Source of the DNA: Anaerolineae bacterium
GTDB lineage: Bacteria; Chloroflexota; Anaerolineae; JAFGEY01
Reading direction: 5' to 3'
DNA length: 64,000 nt
Assembly (NCBI GenBank): GCA_016929775.1
Contig: JAFGIE010000045.1
Span: forward strand, 3,951-67,950
A program made the translations under genes and the position numbers. The first letter of the stretch is position 1. Every line of letters begins with the position of its first letter. A model generated the notes under the pieces. That model had not been told where the DNA came from, ran no database searches, and was given only the letters and a program-made list of their open reading frames with translations. Below, piece after piece: positions 7,100-15,749 of the stretch.

Positions 7100-8122
7100 A
7101 TGACAGCCAAGACCGACCGTCGGTTGCGTGTCTTCTCGGGCATCCAGCCCTCCGGCACGCTGCACATCGGCAACTACCTGGGCGCGATCCGCCAGTGGGT
7201 CGCCGGGCAGGCGGCGTGCGAGAACTATTTCTGCATCGTCGACATGCACGCGATCACCGTGCCGCAGGACCCGGCAGTGCTGCGGCGCAAGACGCGTGAG
7301 GTGGCAGCACTCTACCTGGCGTGCGGGGTCGACCCGCTCAAGAGCACGATCTTTGTGCAGAGCCACGTCCGCGCGCATGCCGAGTGCTGCTGGATCCTCA
7401 ACTGCGTCACGCCTGTTGGTTGGCTGGAGCGCATGACCCAGTACAAGGCCAAATCGCAGGAGCAGGAGAGCGTGGGGGCGGGTTTGCTCGACTATCCTGT
7501 GCTCCAGGCGGCGGATATTCTGCTCTACGATACCGACCAGGTCCCTGTCGGCGAGGACCAAAAGCAGCACGTCGAGCTGGCGCGCGACATCGCGCAGCGC
7601 TTCAACCGCATCTACGGCGAGACCTTTGTCGTGCCCGAGCCCGTGCTGCCCAAGAGCGGGGCGCGCATCCGCGCGCTCAACGACCCGGAGCACAAGATGG
7701 CCAAAAGTCAGGCCCACCTCCCTGGACACGCCGTGTGCTTGGTCGACGAACCGGAGGCGATCCGGCAGACGGTCCGCCGCGCCGTCACCGACACGGGGCG
7801 CGAGATCGTCTACAGCGATGCGCCCGAGAAGGCGGGGGTCAACAACCTGCTCGAGATCTTTGAGCTGTTCACGGGACAGGAACGACCCGCGATCGAGGCC
7901 CACTTTGCGGGCCACGGCTATGCGGCGCTCAAGCGCGAGGTTGCCGAGGCGATCATCGAGGGCCTGCGGCCGATCCGCGAGCGCTACCACGAGCTGATCG
8001 GCGACCGGGCGGAGCTCGACCGGCTGCTCGCGCTTGGGGCGGCGCGCGCACGCGCCGTCGCGGAGCCCAAGGTCGAGGAGGTCAAGTACAAGGTCGGCTT
8101 TCTGCCTGGTGGGGAGGGCTGA
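7100..8122 (+). CDS. trpS: Tryptophan--tRNA ligase
   Basis: 340 residues, the usual length for bacterial TrpRS, a class I synthetase that charges tRNA-Trp in the cytoplasm. The HIGH-type motif is in SGTLHIGNYLGAI and the KMSKS-type motif is HKMAKSQ. GVDPLKSTIFVQSHV, LDYPVLQAADILLYD and VPVGEDQKQHVELARDIA are conserved TrpRS segments. The start at 7100 has a strong AAAGGAGG upstream. Expression is controlled by the Trp T-box in the ~500-nt leader. The C-terminus KVEEVKYKVGFLP matches the family end, so the gene is intact. Confidence 0.96.
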   Translation: MTAKTDRRLRVFSGIQPSGTLHIGNYLGAIRQWVAGQAACENYFCIVDMHAITVPQDPAVLRRKTREVAALYLACGVDPLKSTIFVQSHVRAHAECCWILNCVTPVGWLERMTQYKAKSQEQESVGAGLLDYPVLQAADILLYDTDQVPVGEDQKQHVELARDIAQRFNRIYGETFVVPEPVLPKSGARIRALNDPEHKMAKSQAHLPGHAVCLVDEPEAIRQTVRRAVTDTGREIVYSDAPEKAGVNNLLEIFELFTGQERPAIEAHFAGHGYAALKREVAEAIIEGLRPIRERYHELIGDRAELDRLLALGAARARAVAEPKVEEVKYKVGFLPGGEG

Positions 8123-8190
8123 CGGGGGGCTGCCCGGACGGGCCCGGTCCCGGGCAGATCGGGCGAGGCGGCACGACGTCACCTTGCCGA

Positions 8191-8220
8191 TTACGATCCG
8201 GCGCCGAATCGTGGTATAAT
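8191..8220 (+). promoter_or_regulatory. Promoter of the trans-sulfuration enzyme gene
   Basis: -10 TATAAT at 8215-8220; TTACGA at 8191-8196 (18-bp spacer) is the best but weak -35. The short leader can fold a ~10-bp GC-rich hairpin (8231-8265) of unknown meaning. Confidence 0.55.
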
Positions 8221-8278
8221 GCGCCCATTGCCCGGCTCCCGCCAGCGCGGCTGTGCGGGACCGGCAGGCGGAGAGCCT

Positions 8279-9493
8279 ATGCCAAACCAGACCCATGACC
8301 AGCACTTTGATACGCGCGCCGTCCACGCTGGCGAACGCGCGCCGCGTCCCGACTTTACCCCCGTGGTCACGCCGGTCTATCCCTCGATCGGCTATCTCTA
8401 CGACGACACGGGTGACCTGGACGCCATCTTTGCGGGGACGCGCCAGGGATATGTCTACACCCGCTACGGGAACCCGACCGTGACCGCCTTTGAGGCGGCG
8501 GTCGCAGACCTGGAGGAGGGTGAAGCGGCGTTGGCGTTTGGATCGGGCATGGCGGCGATCCACGCCGCGCTACTCGCGCTGGGCCTGCGCGCCGGGACAT
8601 CGGCGGTAGTGGCGCAGGACGTGTACGGCGCCACCTATGCCCTCTTCCGCGACCTGTTGGCCTCGCAAGGCGTCGACGTGCATTGGGTCGATGCCGCGGA
8701 CCTGGCTGCGGTCGACGCCCTGTGCGCCGCCGTCGCGCCTCGTGTGCTCTTTGTAGAGACGGTCTCCAACCCGCTGCTCAAGGTGGCGGACATCCCGTCC
8801 TTGGCGCAGGCGGCGCACGCCCACGGCGTCTCGCTGGTGGTGGACAATACCTTTGCCACCCCCTACCTCTGCCGCCCGCTCTCGATGGGCGCGGACGTCG
8901 TGGTCCACAGCGCCACCAAGTACATCGGCGGGCACGGGGATGCGCTGGGCGGGATCGTGGTCACCTCGGCGGCGCACAGGGACCGGGTCTACGAGGTGCT
9001 CAAGCTCACGGGCGCCAACCTCGGCCCGCAGGAGGCATGGCTGCTGATGCGCGGGCTCAAGACCCTCCCGCTGCGCATGGCGCGCCACTGCGACAATGCG
9101 CTCCAGGTCGCCGATGGTCTGGCGCGCATGGGCGGCGTGTCGCGCGTCTACTACCCTGGGCGGCACGATCACCCCGGGCATCGCCTGGCGACGCGCCTGT
9201 TCGCCGGTCGCGGCTACGGCGGCATGGTGGCGTTTGAGCTGCGCAACGCCGACCAGGCCCGCGTCTTCCGGTTCTTCGAGGCGCTCGCGCTCTGCCTGCC
9301 CGCCACCACGCTCGGCGATGTCTACACGCTGGTCCTCTACCCGGCGCACTCGTCGCACCGCGCGCTCAGCGTGGAGGCGCGCGCCCAGCTCGGCATCGGT
9401 CCGGGGTTGGTGCGCATGTCGGTCGGCATCGAGGCTGCTGCGGACATCTTGGCGGACGTCGCGCAGGCGCTCGCGCAGATCCAGTACGATTGA
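8279..9493 (+). CDS. PLP-dependent Cys/Met metabolism enzyme (cystathionine gamma-synthase / methionine gamma-lyase type)
   Basis: 404 residues of the Cys/Met-metabolism PLP family (fold type I). The cofactor lysine is in HSATKYIGGHGD, YVYTRYGNPT and FGSGMAAIHAAL are the phosphate- and substrate-binding segments, and LFVETVSNPLLKVADI and VVDNTFATPYLCRPL are conserved. The C-terminus has YPAHSSHRALS and LVRMSVGIE. The family includes cystathionine gamma-synthase, gamma-lyase, methionine gamma-lyase and O-acylhomoserine sulfhydrylase, which cannot be separated by eye. The start at 8279 is chosen for homology and GGCGGAG upstream. It is a single-gene unit with its own promoter. Confidence 0.88.
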   Translation: MPNQTHDQHFDTRAVHAGERAPRPDFTPVVTPVYPSIGYLYDDTGDLDAIFAGTRQGYVYTRYGNPTVTAFEAAVADLEEGEAALAFGSGMAAIHAALLALGLRAGTSAVVAQDVYGATYALFRDLLASQGVDVHWVDAADLAAVDALCAAVAPRVLFVETVSNPLLKVADIPSLAQAAHAHGVSLVVDNTFATPYLCRPLSMGADVVVHSATKYIGGHGDALGGIVVTSAAHRDRVYEVLKLTGANLGPQEAWLLMRGLKTLPLRMARHCDNALQVADGLARMGGVSRVYYPGRHDHPGHRLATRLFAGRGYGGMVAFELRNADQARVFRFFEALALCLPATTLGDVYTLVLYPAHSSHRALSVEARAQLGIGPGLVRMSVGIEAAADILADVAQALAQIQYD

Positions 9494-9635
9494 CGCAGGG
9501 GGCGCGTGGCTCTCCGGTGCGCGATGTCACCGCGCTGGGCGCCTCCCGTCAGCCTGCTGTCAGGAAATGGGCCGAGGCGTGTGATACCATGACGGCATCG
9601 TGGGACACGTATCGACGCACAGAGAGGAGAAAACG

Positions 9636-10673
9636 ATGGCTACGAGACAGTATCAGGAGGTGACGGTTCCCTACGCCTCGCCGCGCGCGCTAAACCAGGT
9701 GCAGTCGGTGATGCGGCTGTTGATCTGGGTCGCGACCTTTGTCGTGGTCGCGATCATCCTCGGCGCCGTGGGCTTGGGGATCATGTTCGTCGGCAACGCG
9801 ATCACGGGCGGAAGTGGCGGGAGCGTCTGTCTCGCGCCATTTGGCATCGCGGCGCTGATCCTCGATGTGATGGTGTCGAGCATGATCAGCCGCTGCTTCT
9901 ACATCATCCCCGAGTACGAGCGCGTGGTCGTCCTCAAGTTGGGCGAGTTCGTCGGCGTGCGTGGCCCGGGCCGATTCTGGGTGGTTCCTTATCCGCCCTA
10001 CTACCAGTCGGCGGCGATGACGTTGGACATCCGCCTGCAAACGCAGATCATCAAGGCGGCGCAGACGCTGACCAAGGACAACGTCCCCGTCGGGTGCGAG
10101 GCGGTCCTCTTTTGGCGCGTCGAGGACCCGCGCACGGCTGCGCTCCAGGTCAAGAACCACGCCGAGGCGGTCTATCTCGCCGCCAATAGCGCGCTCAAGG
10201 ACACGATCGGCACCTTGGAGCTGTCGGAACTGCTCAGCCAACGTGACCTGGTGGCGCAGAATCTCAAGCAGATCATCGACCAGGCGGCGTCCAAGTTTGG
10301 CGTCGACGTCTCGTCGGTCGAGATCACGGATGTGCATGTCCCCACCGATCTGATCCAGGAGCTGAGCGTGCGCGCCCAGTCCGAACGCGCTGCCGCCGCC
10401 AAGATCACCGAGGCCCAGGCAGAGCTCGAGGTCGCACGCCTCTTCCAGGCTGCGGCGAACTCGATGGACGATGTGGGAATGGAGATCTATCGCCTCAACG
10501 TGCTCGAGCGTATCGGGCGCGAGGAGGGCAGCCAGATCGTGGTCTATGGCCTGGGCCATGCCTCGTCCTCGATGGGCGACCAGATCGCGGCGGCTGCTGC
10601 CGGGGCCCGTGCGGCGCGGGACTGCCCGCCAAAAGCGTCGTCGGCGCCGAAAGGCGAGGCGCCGGTGGAGTAG
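9636..10673 (+). CDS. SPFH/Band 7 (stomatin-like) membrane protein
   Basis: 345 residues. Two hydrophobic segments near the N-terminus (~27-50 and ~65-87) are followed by a classic Band 7 domain: CFYIIPEYERVVVLKLGEFVGVRGPGRFWVVP, then TLTKDNVPVGCEAVLFWRVEDP and a coiled coil (~ELSVRAQSERAAAAKITEAQAELEVARLFQ). Stomatin-like proteins form membrane-bound ring oligomers, often with an NfeD partner, but no nfeD gene is adjacent here. The start at 9636 follows AGAGGAGA. The tail beyond the coiled coil is low in complexity and Ala-rich. Confidence 0.88.
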   Translation: MATRQYQEVTVPYASPRALNQVQSVMRLLIWVATFVVVAIILGAVGLGIMFVGNAITGGSGGSVCLAPFGIAALILDVMVSSMISRCFYIIPEYERVVVLKLGEFVGVRGPGRFWVVPYPPYYQSAAMTLDIRLQTQIIKAAQTLTKDNVPVGCEAVLFWRVEDPRTAALQVKNHAEAVYLAANSALKDTIGTLELSELLSQRDLVAQNLKQIIDQAASKFGVDVSSVEITDVHVPTDLIQELSVRAQSERAAAAKITEAQAELEVARLFQAAANSMDDVGMEIYRLNVLERIGREEGSQIVVYGLGHASSSMGDQIAAAAAGARAARDCPPKASSAPKGEAPVE

Positions 10674-10702
10674 CGCCCCGCACACCCCGAGCCTGCGCTC
10701 CC

Positions 10703-10739
10703 CACTGCCCCCCTCGTGGCACACACGACGGGGGCAGTG
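10703..10739 (+). terminator. GC-rich hairpin after the SPFH gene
   Basis: A 10-bp perfect stem CACTGCCCCC/GGGGGCAGTG with partial inner pairing. There is no T-run after it, so it is a probable but not certain terminator. Confidence 0.45.
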
Positions 10740-10758
10740 TGCGTGTAGTGCATGGTAC

Positions 10759-10786
10759 TTTACAAGCCCCAGAATCATGCTATAAT
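10759..10786 (+). promoter_or_regulatory. Promoter giving a leaderless rnd transcript
   Basis: TTTACA (10759-10764), 16-bp spacer, TATAAT (10781-10786), with TGC in front making an extended -10. The expected transcription start coincides with the ATG at 10794. Confidence 0.8.
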
Positions 10787-10793
10787 CCCCGCT

Positions 10794-11960
10794 ATGAGAA
10801 GACACACAGCCACACAAAACCCACCCCTGTTGGTCAATACGCCGGAAGCGCTGGACGAGATGCGCTACCGGCTGCAGGCGGCGCCCGCGATCGCGGTTGA
10901 TACCGAGTCGAACAGCCTGTATGCCTACAGCGAGCGGGTGTGCCTGATCCAGTTCTCTGTTCCCGGGGAGGACTATTTGGTGGACCCGCTGGCGCTGGAT
11001 GGCCTCGCGTGCCTGGCGTCGGTCTTTGCCGCGAGTGAGGTCCAGAAGGTTTTTCACGCCGCCGAGTACGATGTGATGGTCCTCAGGCGCGACTATGGCT
11101 ACCGGTTCTCAAACCTGTTTGATACAATGATCGCCAGCCGGATCGTGGGTTGGCCCCGTTTTGGCCTCGCCTCGCTGCTCGAAGAGCAGTTCGGCGTGCA
11201 GACCGACAAGCGGATGCAGCGCACCAACTGGGGCAGGCGCCCCCTCACAGAGGAACAGATCGAGTACGCGCGGCTCGACACCCACTTTCTCCTTGCCCTG
11301 CGCGACAAGCTGGCGGCAGAGCTGCAGGCCCAGGGGCGCGAGCGGGAGGCGCGCGCCGCCTTTGCACGCGTCGCCCGCAGCCGGTGGACGGAGCGGACGT
11401 TCGACCCCCATGGCTTTTGGCGGATCAAGGGCGCCCGTGACCTCGACGACCAAGGCTTGGCGGTCTTGCGCGAGCTGTACATCTACCGCGAGGAGCGCGC
11501 GCAAGAGCTGGACCGTCCCCCGTTCAAGGTGTTCAACGACAGCGTGCTGGTGGCCTTGAGCCAGCAGACGCCGCGCTCCTTTGCCGAGCTGGGACGGGTC
11601 TCGGGCGTGCCGCGGCGTCTCCCCTCCCGCCTGCGCCGCAAGCTGCTCGACGTGATCGAGCAGGGGCTCGGCGCGCCGGCGCCGCACCGACCGCCCTATC
11701 AGGGCCCCGAACGGCCCGACGACGAGGTGTTGGCGCGCTATGAGGCGCTGCGCGACTGGCGGCGCGAGCGCGCGGAGCAGCGGGGGGTCGAGCTGGACGT
11801 GATCCTGTCCAACCGGGCCTTGCACGCGCTGGCGGAAGAGAATCCCACCTCGCCGGACGCGCTGGCGCAGGTCGGCGAGCTCAATGGCTGGGAGCGCGAG
11901 GAGTACGGTCGTGAGATCACTGGGTTGCTGCGTCGGCACGGGCGCATTCGCGCCCACTGA
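10794..11960 (+). CDS. rnd: Ribonuclease D
   Basis: 388 residues. The N-terminal DEDDy 3'-5' exonuclease domain has Exo I as AVDTESN (DxE), Exo II in VFHAAEYDVMVL (Asp), and Exo III as YARLDTHFLL (Tyr-x3-Asp). Two HRDC-type helical domains follow, around residues 230-300 and 315-385, as in canonical RNase D, which trims tRNA 3' ends. An in-frame ATG at 10752 lies upstream of the promoter -10, so 10794 is the start. At that position the mRNA would be leaderless, with no Shine-Dalgarno. The next gene (YqeY) begins 23 bp after the stop, so they may be co-transcribed. Confidence 0.9.
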   Translation: MRRHTATQNPPLLVNTPEALDEMRYRLQAAPAIAVDTESNSLYAYSERVCLIQFSVPGEDYLVDPLALDGLACLASVFAASEVQKVFHAAEYDVMVLRRDYGYRFSNLFDTMIASRIVGWPRFGLASLLEEQFGVQTDKRMQRTNWGRRPLTEEQIEYARLDTHFLLALRDKLAAELQAQGREREARAAFARVARSRWTERTFDPHGFWRIKGARDLDDQGLAVLRELYIYREERAQELDRPPFKVFNDSVLVALSQQTPRSFAELGRVSGVPRRLPSRLRRKLLDVIEQGLGAPAPHRPPYQGPERPDDEVLARYEALRDWRRERAEQRGVELDVILSNRALHALAEENPTSPDALAQVGELNGWEREEYGREITGLLRRHGRIRAH

Positions 11961-11983
11961 CGCGGCGTCTACGGAGGAGATTG

Positions 11984-12436
11984 ATGAGCCTGCAAGAGCA
12001 GTTGGCGGCTGACCTCAAGGTTGCCCTGCGCGAAAAGGATGACGCGCGCAAGAGCGCGATCCGCATGGCGCTCGCAGCTCTCAAGTACGCGCGCGTCGCA
12101 GTGAACCGCGATCTGACGCAAGACGAGATGCTCGGCGCCCTGAGCAAAGAGGTCGCACAGCGCCACAAGGCGATGGAAGAGTTCAGGCAGGGCGGGCGCG
12201 CAGACCTGGTCGAACGCGAGCGGATCGAGCTGGACATCCTCGAGGCGTACCTGCCCCAGCCGCTGACGGAGGACGAGATCATCGAGCTGGCGCGCGAGGT
12301 GATCGCCGAGGTCGGCGCATCGGGCCCGAAGGACATGGGGCAGGTGATGCGCGCCATCATGCCCCGCGTCCGCGGGCGCGCGGATGGGAGCCACGTGAAC
12401 CAGATCGTGCGCCAGCTGCTCCAATCGGGCGGCTGA
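11984..12436 (+). CDS. GatB/YqeY domain protein
   Basis: 150 residues, the full YqeY length. QEQLAADLKVALREKDDARKSAIRMALAALKYA opens the domain, and IIELAREVIAEVGASGPKDMGQVMRAIMPRVRGRADG is the signature C-terminal half shared with the tail of the GatB amidotransferase subunit. That tail domain binds tRNA; the role of free YqeY is not well established. The ATG at 11984 is preferred to the TTG at 11981 because GGAGGA is ideally spaced. The position between rnd and pgpH suggests a housekeeping operon. Confidence 0.9.
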   Translation: MSLQEQLAADLKVALREKDDARKSAIRMALAALKYARVAVNRDLTQDEMLGALSKEVAQRHKAMEEFRQGGRADLVERERIELDILEAYLPQPLTEDEIIELAREVIAEVGASGPKDMGQVMRAIMPRVRGRADGSHVNQIVRQLLQSGG

Positions 12437-12472
12437 GATGCTGGGCCTGGGCACAGGGTAAGGGAGAGGGTC

Positions 12473-14710
12473 GTGGCAAAGGCGCGCGTCCGTTCGAGAT
12501 GGCCTCCGCGCTTGCTGGCGCTGTTCGCCGTCCTGCTGGCAGCGGGCCTCGGGTTGATCCTGTCCTCGGACCTCTTGCTTGCCCAGCGCCTGTCGATCGA
12601 GCCCGGGCAGGCGGCGAACGAGGACATTACCGCGCCGCGCCGGATCGAGTTCGAGAGCGAGATCCTCACCGAAGCCGCGCGTCGGGCTGCGCTTGCCGGG
12701 GCGCCGCGCATCTACCGCGACCTCGATCGCCAGGTTGGGCGTCTGCAGGCGAGCAAGGCGCTCAACATCCTCAATTTCGTAGAGTCGGTGCGCGCCGATC
12801 CCTATGCCACCTCCGCGTACCAGCGGTCGTGCCTGGCGGCGATCGAGGCGGTCCAGCTCTCTCCACAGGTGATTAGCGACACGCTCTCGCTGAGCGACGA
12901 CCAGTGGCGAGCTGTACACAACGAGACACGCGAGGTGCTGGCGCGGGTCATGCAGGAGGAGATCAAGTCGGGACAGGAGGACGCGGCGCGGCGTAGCGTG
13001 CGTGCCCTGATCGACTTTGAGCTCAACGAACCGCAGACCGCGATCGTGAACGAGATCGTGAGTGGCCTGGTGGTCGCCAATCGCGTCTACGACGCGGAGG
13101 CCACAGAAGCGGCGCGCGCGGAGGCCCTCGAGAGCGTCGAACCGCAGATGCGGGTCCTCAAAGAGAACCAGATCATTGTGCGCAGCAACGAGATCGTCAC
13201 CGACCTGCAGATCGAGGCGCTCCAGGCGGCGGGATTGCTGACCCTCGAAGCGGACTGGGTTGCCGTCGGCGGGACGTTCCTCTTTAGCCTAGGGCCGGTC
13301 GTGGGGATCAGCGTCTATCTGTGGCACAACGAGCGCGATCTGCTCACGCGTCCTCACCACCTGTTGCTCCTTCTCTTGTTGCTCCTAACCTTTGCTCTCT
13401 TGGCCAAGTGGAGCGCACCGTTGGCGCGCTGGCAGCAGTACATGCTGCCCCTGGCGACGTTGGGCATGTTGGTCACTGTGTTGTTCGGGGTGCGGCTTGG
13501 CCTGGTCTCGCAGGTCGCGCTCTGCTTGATCGTGCTCTACCTCGGGCAGGGGCGCATCGACCTATTTGTCTACCACCTGGCAGGCGGTCTGGTGGGCCTC
13601 TTTGCGCTGCGGCAGGTGAGGCGGATGAACGCCTTCATGTGGGCCGGCTCTTACCAGATCCTGGTCAACGTGGTGACCGCGGCTGCGTTCTTGCTCGTCG
13701 AAGGAGAGCTTGGGTCGCTGCAAGCGGGACAGCTGGCCCTGAGCAGCGTGGCGAACGGCGCGCTGTCTGCGGTGGTGGCGCTGGGAGGCTACTACCTGCT
13801 CGGCATGTCGTTCAATATCACGACCACCCTCCAGTTGATCGACTTGGCGCGCCCCACCCACCCCGCGATGCGCGAACTGCTGCTCAAAGCGCCGGGCACC
13901 TACCATCACAGCATCATGGTCGGGAATATGGCCGAGCAGGCGGCGGAGGCTGTGGGCGCCAATGCCCTCTTGGCCCGCGTGGGCGCCTTCTATCACGACA
14001 TCGGCAAGACGGTGCGCCCCTACTTTTTCACCGAGAACCAGATGGAGGGCTCCAACCCGCACGACCTTCTCGATCCCAGCACCAGCGCGCAGATCATCCG
14101 CCGGCACACCAGCGATGGCCTCGACCTGGCGCGGAGTAGGTACCATCTCCCAAAGGCGATCCAGGCTTTCATCGCCGAGCATCACGGCACATCTGAGATC
14201 GGCTTCTTTTACCAAAAGGCGCTCCAGCAGTATGGGGAGGGTGGGTTCAACGAGGCGGACTATCGCCACTATGGCCCGACGCCGCAGAGTAAAGAGACGG
14301 CGATCGTCATGATGGCGGACAGCTGCGAGGCTGCGGTGCGCAGCGTGCACCCGCGCGATCCCGAGGCGCTGGAGCGGCTGATCGAAAAGATCATCTCCAA
14401 CATGCTCGCCAAGGGCCAGCTGGACGCAACGCCGCTCACCCTGCGCGAGATCAGCGCGATCAAGTCCTCGTTCGTCAACACCCTCCAGGGCGCCTTCCAT
14501 CCCCGCGTGCGCTACCCCGGCTTTGACGAGCCGGCGGGGCTGCCCGCCCAGGAGGCAGGCAGTGCGATCGAGGCGGGACAGGGCGGAGCGGATTCCCTTC
14601 CTGCCGGCGAGGCGGAGCAGGGGGCGGCGCGCGCCCTGTCGGCGGAGAGCGAAGCAAGCGTGGAGCGCCAAGATGCGCCGTCAGGCGCAGGAGAGAGCGA
14701 CGGTGATTGA
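12473..14710 (+). CDS. pgpH: PgpH-like 7TM-HD cyclic-di-AMP phosphodiesterase
   Basis: 745 residues, starting with GTG after AGGGAGAGGG. One N-terminal membrane helix (~12-34) is followed by an extracytoplasmic helical domain (~40-260, 7TMR-HDED type), about seven membrane helices (~265-465) and a cytoplasmic HD domain. The HD domain has HHSIMVGNMAEQA (His pair ~478-479), FYHDIGK (~506-512), RRHTSDGLDLA, AEHHGTSEIGFFY and MMADSCEAAVRS. Characterised PgpH proteins hydrolyse c-di-AMP to pApA. The last ~60 residues are an acidic, low-complexity tail. The gene order pgpH-ybeY-dgkA is the widespread conserved one, which supports the assignment. It overlaps ybeY by 8 bp. Confidence 0.88.
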   Translation: MAKARVRSRWPPRLLALFAVLLAAGLGLILSSDLLLAQRLSIEPGQAANEDITAPRRIEFESEILTEAARRAALAGAPRIYRDLDRQVGRLQASKALNILNFVESVRADPYATSAYQRSCLAAIEAVQLSPQVISDTLSLSDDQWRAVHNETREVLARVMQEEIKSGQEDAARRSVRALIDFELNEPQTAIVNEIVSGLVVANRVYDAEATEAARAEALESVEPQMRVLKENQIIVRSNEIVTDLQIEALQAAGLLTLEADWVAVGGTFLFSLGPVVGISVYLWHNERDLLTRPHHLLLLLLLLLTFALLAKWSAPLARWQQYMLPLATLGMLVTVLFGVRLGLVSQVALCLIVLYLGQGRIDLFVYHLAGGLVGLFALRQVRRMNAFMWAGSYQILVNVVTAAAFLLVEGELGSLQAGQLALSSVANGALSAVVALGGYYLLGMSFNITTTLQLIDLARPTHPAMRELLLKAPGTYHHSIMVGNMAEQAAEAVGANALLARVGAFYHDIGKTVRPYFFTENQMEGSNPHDLLDPSTSAQIIRRHTSDGLDLARSRYHLPKAIQAFIAEHHGTSEIGFFYQKALQQYGEGGFNEADYRHYGPTPQSKETAIVMMADSCEAAVRSVHPRDPEALERLIEKIISNMLAKGQLDATPLTLREISAIKSSFVNTLQGAFHPRVRYPGFDEPAGLPAQEAGSAIEAGQGGADSLPAGEAEQGAARALSAESEASVERQDAPSGAGESDGD

Positions 14711-15152
14711 CGTCCTGGTGCGGGATGCCTTTGAGAAAGAGGTCGATGCCGGCGAGGTCGAACGCCTGGCAAGGGCGGTGCTCGATGCCGAGGGGGTCGG
14801 CGTCGAGGCCTCGCTGACTATCGTGATCACGGACGATGCCGAGATCCACGACCTCAACCGCCAGTTCCGTGCCGTCGATGCCCCGACCGATGTCCTCGCG
14901 TTCGCCGACGATGCCCCCGATGCGCGCTTTGTGGACGGATCGTCCGCGGAGCCCTACTTGGGCGACGTGATCGTCTCCTACCCGCGCGCATGCGAGCAGG
15001 CGGCGGAACAGGGACACGACGTTGGCGCGGAACTGCGCTTGCTCGTCGTACACGGCGTGCTCCATCTGCTGGGCTACGACCACGCCACCCCAGACCAAGA
15101 ACGCGCCATGTGGGCGCGCCAGGATGCGATCCTGGCGCGCGGACCGGCATAG
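14703..15152 (+). CDS. ybeY: Endoribonuclease YbeY (rRNA maturation factor)
   Basis: 149 residues. The zinc site HGVLHLLGYDH matches the family motif HGxLHLxGYDH, and APTDVLAFADD is the conserved core. YbeY acts in 16S rRNA 3' processing and ribosome quality control. The start is ambiguous. GTG at 14703 gives the usual short N-terminus and overlaps the end of pgpH; ATG at 14673 would add ten residues and also has a GGAG upstream. dgkA follows 3 bp after the stop. Confidence 0.93.
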   Translation: MIDVLVRDAFEKEVDAGEVERLARAVLDAEGVGVEASLTIVITDDAEIHDLNRQFRAVDAPTDVLAFADDAPDARFVDGSSAEPYLGDVIVSYPRACEQAAEQGHDVGAELRLLVVHGVLHLLGYDHATPDQERAMWARQDAILARGPA

Positions 15153-15155
15153 CCC

Positions 15156-15572
15156 ATGGACGACACGATGCGGGCCCGCGCCGGCAGACCAGAGGAGCCG
15201 TGCACGCTGAGAAATAGCTTTCGTTACGCCATCGCCGGGCTGTGGTACGCGATCCGGACGCAGCGCAACATGCGCGTTCATCTCTCGATCCTGGTCGTGG
15301 TGCTGGGGCTTGGCCTCTACCTGGGCCTTCCTTGGCTGCACTGGGCAGTGCTCGCCCTGACGAGCGGCTTTGTCCTCGTGGCAGAGCTGTTCAATACCGT
15401 TGCCGAAGCGGCGCTGGACGCGGCGACGCCCTACTATCACCCTCTGGTCAAGGTTGCCAAGGACGTGGCGGCGGGCGCGGTGCTCCTCACGGCGATCGTC
15501 TCCCTGGTCGTCGGCCTCATGGTCCTCGGGCCTCCGCTCTGGCAGCGCCTCACTGCGCTGCTGGGCCTGTAG
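15156..15572 (+). CDS. dgkA: Diacylglycerol/undecaprenol kinase family membrane protein
   Basis: 138 residues with three membrane helices. LRNSFRYAIAGLWYAIRTQRNMRVHL opens the domain, followed by the signature AELFNTVAEAALDAATP and HPLVKVAKDVAAGAVLL, holding the acidic metal-binding and catalytic residues of the small DgkA fold. Gram-positive-type members phosphorylate undecaprenol in cell-wall lipid recycling; E. coli DgkA uses diacylglycerol. The context with pgpH and ybeY fits the first type. It lies 3 bp after ybeY. Confidence 0.9.
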   Translation: MDDTMRARAGRPEEPCTLRNSFRYAIAGLWYAIRTQRNMRVHLSILVVVLGLGLYLGLPWLHWAVLALTSGFVLVAELFNTVAEAALDAATPYYHPLVKVAKDVAAGAVLLTAIVSLVVGLMVLGPPLWQRLTALLGL

Positions 15573-15582
15573 CGATATTGCA

Positions 15583-15611
15583 TTGTCATCCCCCCCTTTT
15601 GATGCTATAAT
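15583..15611 (+). promoter_or_regulatory. Promoter of the membrane STAS sensor genes
   Basis: TTGTCA (15583-15588), 17-bp spacer, TATAAT (15606-15611), with an extended -10 TGC. Transcription from about 15618 leaves a ~130-nt leader before the GTG at 15750; no known riboswitch was recognised in it. Confidence 0.8.
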
Positions 15612-15749
15612 AGGCATAGGGGTGCGCTCTGGGCTTTCCTGATGCGCGCCGTCTGGCTACCCGCGCGCTCGCCTGGGCGCAACTCACGCGCATCCTGGGC
15701 AGCGCATCGCCCCCACGCGAGTCCACGGCAACGTGCATCGAGGTGTCCA

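Noticed and set aside
8130..8157. Hairpin after trpS (CTGCCCGG/CCGGGCAG) as a terminator
   Set aside because: Short stem, 12-nt loop and no T-run; too weak to list.
8221..8278. S-adenosylmethionine riboswitch before the trans-sulfuration gene
   Set aside because: The leader is only ~55 nt and shows just one GC-rich hairpin; none of the conserved SAM riboswitch blocks are visible.
9540..9600. Promoter for the SPFH gene (TACCAT at 9585-9590)
   Set aside because: No acceptable -35 box at 16-18 bp, so it was not listed as a feature.
15618..15749. Riboswitch in the ~130-nt leader of the first membrane STAS gene
   Set aside because: No conserved block of a known class was recognised; the leader may simply reflect a start-codon choice (ATG 15642 versus GTG 15750).
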